Below, one piece after another: positions 15,265-24,179 of a stretch of DNA of 64,000 bases (the first letter of the stretch is position 1; every line of letters begins with the position of its first letter). The stretch comes from Maritimibacter dapengensis (GTDB lineage: Bacteria > Pseudomonadota > Alphaproteobacteria > Rhodobacterales > Rhodobacteraceae). The notes beneath the pieces were generated by a model. That model made no database searches and was not told the DNA's origin. It saw only the letters and a list, made by a program, of their open reading frames with translations. The position numbers were made by a program, and so were the translations under genes. The DNA is taken from positions 310,001-374,000 of the forward strand of contig NZ_JAHUZE010000001.1 in NCBI RefSeq assembly GCF_019218265.1. Direction: 5' to 3'.

Positions 15265-17235
15265 ATGGCGTCGGTCGGGCAGAAGGGCGGGTTCGAAACG
15301 TATGCCGGACCGTATGAACGCTGGGTGTTCTCGCCCGCATTGGGGCGTCCCTTTGCCTTCCCGGCGGTGCGACGGCCTTCCTCGATCATGGCGGCGATCC
15401 TGGAAGGCGGGGGCGATCCTCACGCATTGGAAAACGCCGAGGTCCGCATTCCGCCATTGTGGCGACCGGACGCCCAGCCCCCCGCCGCGGTTCCCTTTGC
15501 ATTCCGCGATCTCGACACTGAAGACGTATCCGACGAAACCCTGACCCGGTGTCTCGGTGCATTCACACACGGCAAGGACACATCCCGTGTCCGCCTGAAC
15601 CTTCCGGTTCCCGAACTCACATGGCCTGCCACCTACGACCCGGACAGCGCCGCCGAACACTGGCGCGAACCCGATGTCCGGCCGACCGCGATCGTTGCGG
15701 TGATCGACGACGGCCTTCCATTCGCAAATCGCGCCTTTCTCGCCGCGAACGGAAACACGCGCATCAGTCACCTGTGGCTGCAATCCGCCCGTGCGCGGGA
15801 GGCCGACCGCGTTCCGTTCGGCCGCGAATACGCAAACGGAGAGATCGACGACCTGCGCGCAGGCTTCGGCACCGACGAACGCGCACTCTACCGGGCGTGC
15901 GGCGCCATCGACAGCGAAATCCATGAACTCGGCAGCGTCCTCGACCAACGCGCCACTCACGGCGCACATATCCTCGGGCTGGCGGCGGGCAACAGCGCGT
16001 TCGCGGAGTTGCCCGCACAGGGCGATGAGGTCGCGATCATCGGTGTGCAACTCCCGAACACGGTGGCCTGGGACACATCCGGCTTTGGCAAGGAGACCTA
16101 CATGCTCGCGGCATTGCATTACGTCTTCGCGCGGGCGCAGGAGCTTTCGGATGCCATCGGCGCGCAAGCACCTTTGCCGCTGATCGTGAACCTGTCCTAT
16201 GGCTGGAACGCCGGTCGGCACGACGGGGACTCGGTCGTCGAAACCGAGATCGAGGCGCTTCTCCAAAGCCGGCGCGCCCTGCAACCGAAGACCGCCATCG
16301 TCCTTCCGATGGGCAACCACTTCGACGCCGAGATGCATGCTGAGATCGACAGTGCCGGGTTCGTTGAGGGCCGCGCGCGGATTGGCTGGGCGCTGCCACC
16401 CGACGACAGGACGTCGAGTTATCTCGAACTCTGGTTGCCCGACGGGTTCGACCCCGCCGGTTGGAGCGTAAGGGTGATCCCACCTTCGGGCACAGTGCTC
16501 GAAAGCGACAGGATCGACATTTCACCGGATGACGCGCTCTGCGCATCCGGCGACCCGCGCCGCTACGCCTCGATCCTGATAGGCGGCCGCACGATCGGCC
16601 AGCTTTCGGCCGACCTGGACCGTGGGTCGCGCTGGCGCGTGCTGATCGCGCTGATCCCCACAGCCGAGACCGGCACCGCCCGGCGCTGTCCTTCGGGCAC
16701 GTGGCAGGTCGAGATCAACCGGGGAACAGGTGACGGGCTTGCAGACGGCGAGATGGTGGAGTTGTGGGTGCAGCGCGACGACGATCCGCGCGCGCTTGGG
16801 ATGGGCGGGCGGCAGAGCTATCTCGTGGGCCCATACGTGACCGGCTTCGGCGCGATGAGCGCAATCGCCTCGGCGCCCTCCGCGACGCGCATTGCCGGCG
16901 TGATCGCCGGTACATCCCGTCCCGCACCCTATTCAGGCGCAGCAAGCGTGCGTCAGGACGGGGACGCGTCAAAGGCGTCGCGGGCCGAACCCACGGTCGC
17001 CGCGCCGTCCGAACAATCGGACCTCATCGGCGGCATCCGCTCGATCGGCGTGGTCACAGGGTCCGGCTCGCGTGTCACAGGAACATCCGCCGCCGCCGCG
17101 CTCGCGTCGCGCTGGATGGTCACCAATGCCGCCGCCGGTCGCGAAATGTTCGACGGTCTCGTCGCCCTCGCGGACGCCCCGGACGATGATCCGGCCCAGA
17201 GGCAAGCACGGCTCGGGGGCGGTCTCGTTCCCTGA
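15265..17235 (+). CDS. Subtilisin-family (S8) protease without signal peptide
   Basis: The 656-residue protein has an S8 triad at Asp148 (VAVIDDGLPF), His232 (ATHGAHILG) and Ser608 (TGTSAAAALA). Spacing between His and Ser is about 375 residues, much longer than in ordinary subtilisins. The insertion (about 360-540) is beta-rich, like a C2 or jelly-roll insert. There is no leader, and no propeptide like that of the first protease. The Asp motif VIDDGLPFANRAF resembles large bacterial subtilases of uncertain role. It starts 1 base after the PAP2-like gene, so the pair is translationally linked. A cytosolic or non-classically exported processing protease is possible. Confidence 0.85.
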   Translation: MASVGQKGGFETYAGPYERWVFSPALGRPFAFPAVRRPSSIMAAILEGGGDPHALENAEVRIPPLWRPDAQPPAAVPFAFRDLDTEDVSDETLTRCLGAFTHGKDTSRVRLNLPVPELTWPATYDPDSAAEHWREPDVRPTAIVAVIDDGLPFANRAFLAANGNTRISHLWLQSARAREADRVPFGREYANGEIDDLRAGFGTDERALYRACGAIDSEIHELGSVLDQRATHGAHILGLAAGNSAFAELPAQGDEVAIIGVQLPNTVAWDTSGFGKETYMLAALHYVFARAQELSDAIGAQAPLPLIVNLSYGWNAGRHDGDSVVETEIEALLQSRRALQPKTAIVLPMGNHFDAEMHAEIDSAGFVEGRARIGWALPPDDRTSSYLELWLPDGFDPAGWSVRVIPPSGTVLESDRIDISPDDALCASGDPRRYASILIGGRTIGQLSADLDRGSRWRVLIALIPTAETGTARRCPSGTWQVEINRGTGDGLADGEMVELWVQRDDDPRALGMGGRQSYLVGPYVTGFGAMSAIASAPSATRIAGVIAGTSRPAPYSGAASVRQDGDASKASRAEPTVAAPSEQSDLIGGIRSIGVVTGSGSRVTGTSAAAALASRWMVTNAAAGREMFDGLVALADAPDDDPAQRQARLGGGLVP

Positions 17236-17399
17236 TCCGCTCGACCGTTCTGGCGCCTGTCGCGTTGATCTGAAGCACTTTTCCCACGGCCACGCCATCA
17301 TGGGCTTTGCGTGAGACGCCGCGACTCGCTTTAATGGACCACGTCGCCCGATCCGTATTGCGGGATTGCGCGCGGAAGGGAACGAAGGGGACCTCGGCC

Positions 17400-18458
17400 A
17401 TGGCACGAAGCAGAACCAGAAAGCATGAGTCCGGCAAGAGGATTCATGTGCGGGTCGTGAACCCGCCCGAGGACACCGCGCGCCTTCTGCCGACCGAGCC
17501 GATCCGAAACTCGGTCAACGCGATCCTTTTCCTGGCGCTCATCCTGTTTTGCGGGCTCTGGACCTGGCTCTACTCCGACTGGTTCGCCGCGTTTTCCGGG
17601 ACGGTCGGCCTCACCGTGCTTCTGGGTGCGGTCCCGACGCTTCGAAGCTTCATGACATCGGATCACAACGACAAGTGGAGCGGCTGGATCGACACCCTTC
17701 TGTTCAAGAGCCGGTTGGCCACCCTCCTTTACCCAGTCCTCCTCGCAATCGTCCTGATCGTGGGGTTCGGCCTCTACCAGCCCGTCGCGATCCGGTCCGC
17801 CGAAGCCGCGAGCGACGTGGTCACGGTCACGATGCTCGGCTATCCCGATGAGAGCGAGCGCACGACGCGTATGCAACTCGAACCGGACCGGACCCAGAGA
17901 CAGCCCGTGCGCCGCCCCATCCTTGGGGGACCCGACCGCATCGTCGTGAAGGCCCGCGCCCTGCCGATCGTGGAGCGCAGCCTGCGTGGGATGCCGTGGA
18001 AGAGCCTCGTGTTTCCGCTCGATTTCTGGGCCGAACCCACGATCCTCCTGCACCCAGCGCCGTCGATCCTTGCCGACCTGCGCGACCGCAGGCACGATCT
18101 CCAGCTGACGCTGCGACGAGGCGGTGAAGACGATGTCATGTGCCTTGTTCAGGAGGATTACCTTGGCGAGCCTGTCTGGCTGGGCACGAAGAGCCGCGCC
18201 CTTCCTGTCTCCGATCACATTCAGAACGCATGGCGCGAACAGGCGAACCTGCACGGCCTGCGTCGCGGTCCGGCGGACCTCGAAGCCTACGTCATCGCCA
18301 CACCGATCTCGCCCGATTGCCTGACGACGCTGGAGGCGGGCGATGTGGTAGAATGGGCCTTGTTGGGGTCGGGAGGGTCGCCGCTTCAGCAAGGGAGCGT
18401 CACCATAGGGGGGGGCGAGACCTACCCCCTCGAAATCGCGATGGAGGGAGCGTCATGA
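17400..18458 (+). CDS. Membrane protein of unknown function
   Basis: The ATG after gaaggggacc is chosen over one 93 bases upstream, giving 352 residues. A basic N-terminus (ARSRTRKHESGKR) precedes three hydrophobic stretches at about residues 39-58, 60-80 and 102-123. A soluble region of about 220 residues follows, with strand-rich segments such as DVVTVTMLGYPDE and EPTILLHP. The positive-inside rule places the N-terminus in the cytosol. No family is recognised. It follows the leaderless subtilase by 164 bases and overlaps the next gene by ATGA, so it probably works with the exported protein encoded there. Confidence 0.75.
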   Translation: MARSRTRKHESGKRIHVRVVNPPEDTARLLPTEPIRNSVNAILFLALILFCGLWTWLYSDWFAAFSGTVGLTVLLGAVPTLRSFMTSDHNDKWSGWIDTLLFKSRLATLLYPVLLAIVLIVGFGLYQPVAIRSAEAASDVVTVTMLGYPDESERTTRMQLEPDRTQRQPVRRPILGGPDRIVVKARALPIVERSLRGMPWKSLVFPLDFWAEPTILLHPAPSILADLRDRRHDLQLTLRRGGEDDVMCLVQEDYLGEPVWLGTKSRALPVSDHIQNAWREQANLHGLRRGPADLEAYVIATPISPDCLTTLEAGDVVEWALLGSGGSPLQQGSVTIGGGETYPLEIAMEGAS

Positions 18459-20275
18459 TGAGGGGATTGACCGTCATTTTCGCCGGACTGCTGTCGGCGG
18501 GCCTGTGGTTGGTGGCCGGTGCAGGGGTGGCCCGCGCCGATCCGCTCGACCTGCGTATTCAGGTCGACCTCACCGGCATCGCGCATTTCACGGACCATCC
18601 GAGCCCGGATGCAATCGTCTCCGATGTCACGGACCTCTTGCATCAGCACATCTCGGATTATCTCTACTTGCAGTGGCACGTCACCGATGATCCCACAAAT
18701 ACCACGCTCCTGTTCCGCGTGCGGCAGCATGACGCCCGCCGCAAGTTCGACTTTCTGCTGGAGTTTCGCGGAGACGACGACAAGGGCGTATCGTATCGCG
18801 GTGAGGAGCCGGAAAGCGTGCCCCGTCAGGGCGCCGAATTCGACACCGACCTGATCGACGCCGTGTATGAGTTCCTTTACGAGAAGGGGCCTGAAATCGA
18901 GGGCGCGTCCGCCCATGTTCATGCAGAATCCGACGATGCGCTCGACACGCTGCTCCACCTCGATCGCCCGCTCGACGACGAAAGCCGCCTTCGGTTCCGG
19001 TCCGAGAAACTCGATATCCTGTGGGACAGGATCCCCCGCTACATGACATACGAGCATGTCGGCCCGGACAGGTTCGACATTCCGTTCCAGCTTCGGCCGG
19101 GTGAGACACGAAGCGGTCAGCTTCGGCCTCAGATCGTGCGCAGCCACGAAGGCGAACTGCCGGTTGCTGATTTCTGTATCTCGCGCCCGGATGTCGCCGA
19201 TCCATCTGATGGGAGCGTGCCGGAAATCGAGCTGAACTGCCCATTGGACGGCACCTGCGCCTTGAACAACGCCGTGCCGTCGAACTGGGCCGAGGACGCC
19301 TGCCGGAACGAAGCCCGGAGCCTGCAGGAAGATCCTCCGCGCTGGGCTTTCGGGGCGGCCTTCGCCGCGACGCCGAGCGCGCCGAACTGGAATGTGCCGC
19401 CGCTCGACGTCTTGTTCGACCGCATCGAGCAACATCCCGGCCGGTTCGTCGGCTTCACTGAATTCAAGGTCGAGAACCGCGATTTTTCGGGCCTCGATGC
19501 CGATGCCTTCACAGTCGGCGTCTTTGCCAACGGCGTCCCGATCCACATCAACGGCGAAGTGCCCGGAGACCGCTTGCGCAGGTTCGATCCGGCGCGCGGC
19601 CTGTCCTTCCGGTTCGGGCTCGAGAACCTAAAGTTTGCAGGCCGCGACAACGGATGCGAGCGCCTAGACCTTCAGCTTCGGTTCTATCGTGACGGCGAAC
19701 CTGTCGGCGATGACGTCGTGCTCACCCGCGACTACGCGGCCCTGCGCCATGCGCCTGAGCGATTCATTGAGACTCAGGTTGGCACCTTCAGCTGGACGGG
19801 GACATATGTCGCCCCCGGAAACCGCAATGAAACCGCGATCTTCCTTGCAAGCGCGCTTTACCGGATCGGTGATGATGCCGACGAAGATCGGAGCCTTGCG
19901 GGGCTGAACGACCTGCGGATGCGCCTTGACGAGCGGCGCTGGACGATCCGAGCAAGCGAGCTTGGTCTGGGTCTCGGACTGGAAAGCGTGCTCGCGGGCG
20001 ATGCCGAGCTCGCCATCGTCGGCAAGCTGCGCCCGCCGCGCACCGTGCGCGACGACGGCACGGCGGCCTATGGTCTTCTTGTCGGGGTCGAGGAACCCAG
20101 CGGCCAGCTTCAGTTCACCTTCGATGGCGACCAGCAACGCGCGCTTGCCGCGCATCTCGCCGCCCGCCGCGCGACCGATCCCGAAGCCCGAAGCCTCGTG
20201 CCGACAGACCTTTATATCTACGCCTACAGCGAAGAGCGCCGGACCGGCCCCGATTGGGTCTGCCGCGCCGGCTAG
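18455..20275 (+). CDS. Large exported protein of unknown function
   Basis: The ATG overlapping the previous stop is chosen (606 residues); a longer in-frame extension inside that gene is a shadow. A Sec signal ends at about residue 27 (GVARADP). The mature part has no membrane helix. Seven Cys, four of them in a cluster around residues 245-285 (DFCIS, LNCPLDGTCALN, EDACRN), suggest disulfides in the periplasm. Segments such as LTGIAHFTDHPSPDAIVSD and LLFRVRQHDARRKFDFLLEF do not match a family I know. It closes the regulator/PAP2/subtilase/membrane-protein block. Confidence 0.75.
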   Translation: MMRGLTVIFAGLLSAGLWLVAGAGVARADPLDLRIQVDLTGIAHFTDHPSPDAIVSDVTDLLHQHISDYLYLQWHVTDDPTNTTLLFRVRQHDARRKFDFLLEFRGDDDKGVSYRGEEPESVPRQGAEFDTDLIDAVYEFLYEKGPEIEGASAHVHAESDDALDTLLHLDRPLDDESRLRFRSEKLDILWDRIPRYMTYEHVGPDRFDIPFQLRPGETRSGQLRPQIVRSHEGELPVADFCISRPDVADPSDGSVPEIELNCPLDGTCALNNAVPSNWAEDACRNEARSLQEDPPRWAFGAAFAATPSAPNWNVPPLDVLFDRIEQHPGRFVGFTEFKVENRDFSGLDADAFTVGVFANGVPIHINGEVPGDRLRRFDPARGLSFRFGLENLKFAGRDNGCERLDLQLRFYRDGEPVGDDVVLTRDYAALRHAPERFIETQVGTFSWTGTYVAPGNRNETAIFLASALYRIGDDADEDRSLAGLNDLRMRLDERRWTIRASELGLGLGLESVLAGDAELAIVGKLRPPRTVRDDGTAAYGLLVGVEEPSGQLQFTFDGDQQRALAAHLAARRATDPEARSLVPTDLYIYAYSEERRTGPDWVCRAG

Positions 20276-20582
20276 CGCCTGTCGCAGCCTTGGTCGGCGA
20301 AAGGCTCGCGGAGTCCGGTGTGCGCCAAGCACATGCCGATTCCCGCCAAAGAAACGGGTGAAACCCGCCGCCCCTGCGCGGGGGTCGCGATTGCACAAAA
20401 ATTAATCGGTTCAGGACATCACTTGGGCGCTGCAGCGCAGAATGAGCGATAATGAGCAGGACATTGCCGATCTCGCGTCGGAACATGCGCGGATAGGTGA
20501 TCGCCCGACGAACGGCCCTTGTAATTTCAAACGCATAACTAATGTTTCGCGCTGACACGCGACGATATCGGGACATCGCATT
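20276..20582. other. Intergenic region upstream of opgG
   Basis: No convincing gene. It holds a GC-rich hairpin near 20376-20390 (cccctgcgcgggg), a perfect 12-bp palindrome gcgctgcagcgc at 20427-20438, and two direct copies of AATGAGC ten bases apart just after it (20441-20457). An AT-richer stretch near 20405 and 20520-20545 could hold the opg promoter, but no clear -35/-10 pair stands out. Confidence 0.4.
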
Positions 20583-22190
20583 TTGCACACTCCAGCACGA
20601 ACACACCTCGGCCACGGCACCCGCCGTCAGGTCGTCTTGGGCCTTTTGGCCTCGGCCGCAACGGTCACCACTCTGCCGCCCCGCCTCGCGGTCGCGCAGA
20701 CGGACGGCGACGTGGCCGATGACGGTACGCCATTCTCGTTCGACTCCCTGACCGAAGACATGCGCGCGGCGGCGCAGGAGCCGTTCAAACCCGCGAAACC
20801 CGTCGAAGGTTTTCTGGCCGATTTCGATTACGATGATTATCAGCGCGTGCGCTTCGAGCGCGAACGGACCCGCTGGGCCGGCGAGGATGACGCGCGTTTC
20901 CACCTGAACGCCTTCCATCTCGGCTGGCTTTTCAAGGAATCCGTGCATCTGCACGAGGTGTCGGACGGCATGTCCCGACCGATGAAATTCTCGACCAGGG
21001 ACTTCGATTATTCCAACGTCACCGCGGACATTCCGGCCGATTTCGAGATGCCGGGCGTGGCGGGGTTCCGCCTCATGACCGCACTCAACAGGGTCGATCA
21101 CTACGACGAGCTGGCGGCGTTCCTGGGCGCAAGCTATTTTCGGGCCTTGGGGCGTGGCAACGTCTATGGCCTGTCGGCCCGTGGTCTTGCGGTGAACACC
21201 GGCATGTCCAACGGCGAAGAGTTTCCGCGCTTCACCGACTTCTGGATCGAGCGCCCCGATACCCAGTCCGAAGCGGTCGTGCTCTACGCCGCCCTGCGGT
21301 CGCAATCGGTCACCGGTGCCTACCGCTTCGTGCTTCGGCCAGGCGAGACCACCGAGGTCGACGTGACGATGCGGCTCTTTTTGCGCGAAGATGTGCAGCA
21401 ACTCGGCATCGCGCCCCTGACCTCGATGTTCCTGTTCGGCGGGGCCGATCCCGGTGAGTTCGACGATTTCCGTCCCGCCGTGCATGACAGCGACCATCTC
21501 GTCCTGAATACGCGGAGCGGCGAAACCTTCCTCAGACCCCTCGTCAATCCGGCGCGGCTCGGCAATTCCTATCTCGCGGCCGAGAACCCGGTGTCCTTCG
21601 GTCTCGTCCAGCGCGAACGTGATTTCGAGAATTATCTCGACGCGCAGGCCCATTACGAACGCCGCCCCTCGCTCATGGTCGAGCCTGTCGGCGAATGGGG
21701 GGCGGGCCATGTCCGCTTGATGGAGATACCGTCCGATCTCGAGGGCAACGACAACGTGGTCGCCTTCTGGGTTCCGGCCGGTGCGACGCGGGCAGGGGAC
21801 ACGTTCGAATTTTCTTACCGGCTCCATTGGGGCATGTCGCCACCGGGCGATCATTCCTCAGATCACGCACAGATTTTACGCACCCGTGTCGGAAAAGGCG
21901 GCGTTGCGGGCGTTCGGGAGGAAACCGACCGCAAGAAATTCGTGATCGACTACAAAGGCGGTCTCTTGTCGGAACTTCCACGCGACGCAGACATTGAACC
22001 GAAAGTAACCGTGATGCGGGGCGACCTCGCGCAGGCGATCCTGTCGCCGATCGAGGGCACCGACATGTGGCGACTTGTCATCGAGGCCGTGCCGTCTGGC
22101 GAAGAGAGCTCGATGGAAATTCAGGCCGCCGTGTTCGGATACGGCCGAACGTTGAGCGAAACCTGGCTCTACCAATGGATAGGCGAATGA
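20583..22190 (+). CDS. opgG: Periplasmic glucan biosynthesis protein OpgG/OpgD family (MdoG)
   Basis: The 535-residue protein is a MdoG-family enzyme needed for making osmoregulated periplasmic glucans. A twin-arginine leader (GTRRQVVLGLLASA) points to folded export through Tat, as in OpgD. After cleavage near residue 38 come typical MdoG segments: FLADFDYDDYQRVRF, WLFKESVHLHEV, GMSRPMKFSTRDFDY, SSYF-like GASYFRALGRGNVYGLSARG, and a C-terminal beta domain. The apparent start is TTG and no strong ribosome site precedes it, so the true start is uncertain. It overlaps a small ORF and is followed by opgH and opgC. Confidence 0.92.
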   Translation: MHTPARTHLGHGTRRQVVLGLLASAATVTTLPPRLAVAQTDGDVADDGTPFSFDSLTEDMRAAAQEPFKPAKPVEGFLADFDYDDYQRVRFERERTRWAGEDDARFHLNAFHLGWLFKESVHLHEVSDGMSRPMKFSTRDFDYSNVTADIPADFEMPGVAGFRLMTALNRVDHYDELAAFLGASYFRALGRGNVYGLSARGLAVNTGMSNGEEFPRFTDFWIERPDTQSEAVVLYAALRSQSVTGAYRFVLRPGETTEVDVTMRLFLREDVQQLGIAPLTSMFLFGGADPGEFDDFRPAVHDSDHLVLNTRSGETFLRPLVNPARLGNSYLAAENPVSFGLVQRERDFENYLDAQAHYERRPSLMVEPVGEWGAGHVRLMEIPSDLEGNDNVVAFWVPAGATRAGDTFEFSYRLHWGMSPPGDHSSDHAQILRTRVGKGGVAGVREETDRKKFVIDYKGGLLSELPRDADIEPKVTVMRGDLAQAILSPIEGTDMWRLVIEAVPSGEESSMEIQAAVFGYGRTLSETWLYQWIGE

Positions 22191-22363
22191 CCGATACGCA
22201 GAAGAATTTCAGTTCCGGCACGCTCCTGATGTCCGACACTCCGGAGGATTGGGGGCCGCCTGAAGCACCGCTCGACATGCCGTGTCAGGATCTGGCCCCG
22301 CGCATGTGGCGTTTCGACCTGTTCAGTGTCGTCCGGCAGTTCCTGCCGCGCCAGAACGTGTAA
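22187..22363 (+). CDS. Small protein of 58 residues between opgG and opgH
   Basis: The ATG overlaps the opgG stop (ATGA) and the frame ends 19 bases before the opgH GTG. The product is acidic and Pro-rich at first (EDWGPPEAPLDMPCQDLAP), then has a basic/aromatic end (MWRFDLFSVVRQFLPR). No leader or membrane helix. It is in a different frame from opgH, so it is not simply an extended OpgH. It might correspond to the cytosolic N-terminal segment that longer OpgH proteins carry. Translational coupling and conserved reading support a real gene, but no family is recognised. Confidence 0.6.
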   Translation: MTDTQKNFSSGTLLMSDTPEDWGPPEAPLDMPCQDLAPRMWRFDLFSVVRQFLPRQNV

Positions 22364-22382
22364 GCCCGACCAGAGACCCGCC

Positions 22383-24179
22383 GTGAATAATCGTTCCCAC
22401 ATTCCACCGGACCGCGCGACGGTCCGGGTTCGGGCGCTGGCAATCGGGTTCGCCGCTGCCGCCGCGATAGGTGCGACCGTGCTGGTCGCCGATGCCGGGT
22501 TGCAGGACGGGTTCCAGATCTGGGATGCGTTCCGCATCTGCCTCATCCTTCTGACCACGGGTTGGCTCGCCTGGGGTGCCGCCTTGTCCCTGACCGGGCT
22601 CTGGCCGGTGCGCGGGGCTCGCAACGGCACAGTGAAGCTTTCCAGCTCCTCGACCGTCGTCCTCGTGCCAATCTGCAACGAGGACCCGGTTGCGACATTC
22701 GCCCGGATCGCGGCGATGGACGGGTCGATCCGCGAGGCCGGCCTCGACCTCGACATCGTGATCCTGTCCGACACACGCTCAGTGGACGGTCAGGCCGCCG
22801 AACAGGCGGCGTTCCGCATGCTCATCGCGGAAACCCAAGGCGGCGGGCACATCTACTACCGCAACCGAACCGACAACCGCGGCCGCAAGGCCGGCAACGT
22901 GGAGGATTTCATCCGCACGTCCGGCGGGGCCTACGACTACGCGGTGACGCTCGACGCCGACAGCCTCGTGTCAGGGTCCGCGCTTGCTCACATGATCGCA
23001 CGGATGGACGAGGACCCGAAACTCGGCTTGTTGCAAACGCTTCCGAAAATCATCGGCGCGCGCAGTTTCTTCGGACGCGCGATGCAATTCTCGTCGTCGT
23101 TCCACGGCCCGGTCTTCACGCGCGGGCTGGAACGGATGCAGGGCGCGACAGGGCCTTACTGGGGCCATAACGCCATCGTGCGCGTCTCGGCCTTCGCGCA
23201 ATCCTGCGGATTGCCCGAACTCCCCGGCAAGGCGCCCTTCGGGGGGCATATCCTGTCTCACGACTACGTCGAGGCCGCGCTTCTCGCGCGGGGCGGCTGG
23301 CGTGTGACGGCGGATGCGACCATTGGCGGTTCATACGAGGAAGGCCCCGAAAACGTCCTCTCCTACGCAAAGCGCGACCGCCGCTGGTGTCAGGGCAACC
23401 TGCAGCACATGCGCCTGTTGCGCGCGCCCGGTCTCGCCGGCTGGAGCCGCTTCGTCTTTGTCCAGGGCATTTTCGCCTACCTCGTGTCGCTGCTGTGGGC
23501 CGCCTTTCTCGTCACCACGGTCGCAGGCACCGTGCTCGCCCCCGAGCCGGACTACTTCCCCGACGTCTACCAGCTCTTCCCGGCGTTCCCGTCCGACCGA
23601 AGCCGTGAAATCACCGCGCTCGCGCTGGGCATCGTCGGGCTGCTCATCATGCCGAAATTCGCGATCCTCCTGAAATCCGCGATCACGCGCCGCGCCCGCG
23701 CGTTCGGTGGCGCAGTCAGAGCGTTGGGCTCGGTCGTCGTCGAGATCCTCCTGACCTCGATGCTTGCGCCCGTGATGTTGCTCTTTCAGACCCGCGCCGT
23801 GCTTCAGGTCCTTTTGGGTCAGGACGGCGGCTGGCCCGCCAATGCGCGGGGCGAAGGGGCACTGTCGGTGACGGAAGCCGCCCGCGCCTCGGGTTGGATC
23901 GTCCTCACCGGATTTGTCGCACTCGGCGCGACCGCCCAACTCGCGCCTGCGCTCCTGCCTTGGCTGCTTCCCGTGACCTTGCCGATGATCGGTGCGCCGT
24001 TCCTGATCTCGTGGTCGTCACAGCCGGTCGGCCAGAGCGTCTTTCGCGTGCCGGAAGAGATCGACCTGCCGCCCCTCGTCGCGGCCTATCGCGAAATACA
24101 CCAGCGCTGGAAGCAGGGCATTAGAACCGCTCGCCCCGTAAGCTCGGAGCCGATGGAGGCCGCCCGTGTCCCGGCCTGA
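22383..24179 (+). CDS. opgH: Glucans biosynthesis glucosyltransferase OpgH (MdoH)
   Basis: A GTG start gives 598 residues, short for OpgH, which in enterics is over 800 because of a longer N-terminus. It is an inner-membrane GT2 enzyme that polymerises UDP-glucose and threads the beta-glucan out. Two helices (about 15-35 and 45-70) precede the GT domain, with VPICNEDP, LDADSLVSG and the DRRWCQGNLQH acceptor motif. Further membrane helices span about 360-390, 420-440, 460-490 and 510-560. It overlaps the opgC start. With OpgG and OpgC it should build modified cyclic or linear glucans. Confidence 0.93.
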   Translation: MNNRSHIPPDRATVRVRALAIGFAAAAAIGATVLVADAGLQDGFQIWDAFRICLILLTTGWLAWGAALSLTGLWPVRGARNGTVKLSSSSTVVLVPICNEDPVATFARIAAMDGSIREAGLDLDIVILSDTRSVDGQAAEQAAFRMLIAETQGGGHIYYRNRTDNRGRKAGNVEDFIRTSGGAYDYAVTLDADSLVSGSALAHMIARMDEDPKLGLLQTLPKIIGARSFFGRAMQFSSSFHGPVFTRGLERMQGATGPYWGHNAIVRVSAFAQSCGLPELPGKAPFGGHILSHDYVEAALLARGGWRVTADATIGGSYEEGPENVLSYAKRDRRWCQGNLQHMRLLRAPGLAGWSRFVFVQGIFAYLVSLLWAAFLVTTVAGTVLAPEPDYFPDVYQLFPAFPSDRSREITALALGIVGLLIMPKFAILLKSAITRRARAFGGAVRALGSVVVEILLTSMLAPVMLLFQTRAVLQVLLGQDGGWPANARGEGALSVTEAARASGWIVLTGFVALGATAQLAPALLPWLLPVTLPMIGAPFLISWSSQPVGQSVFRVPEEIDLPPLVAAYREIHQRWKQGIRTARPVSSEPMEAARVPA

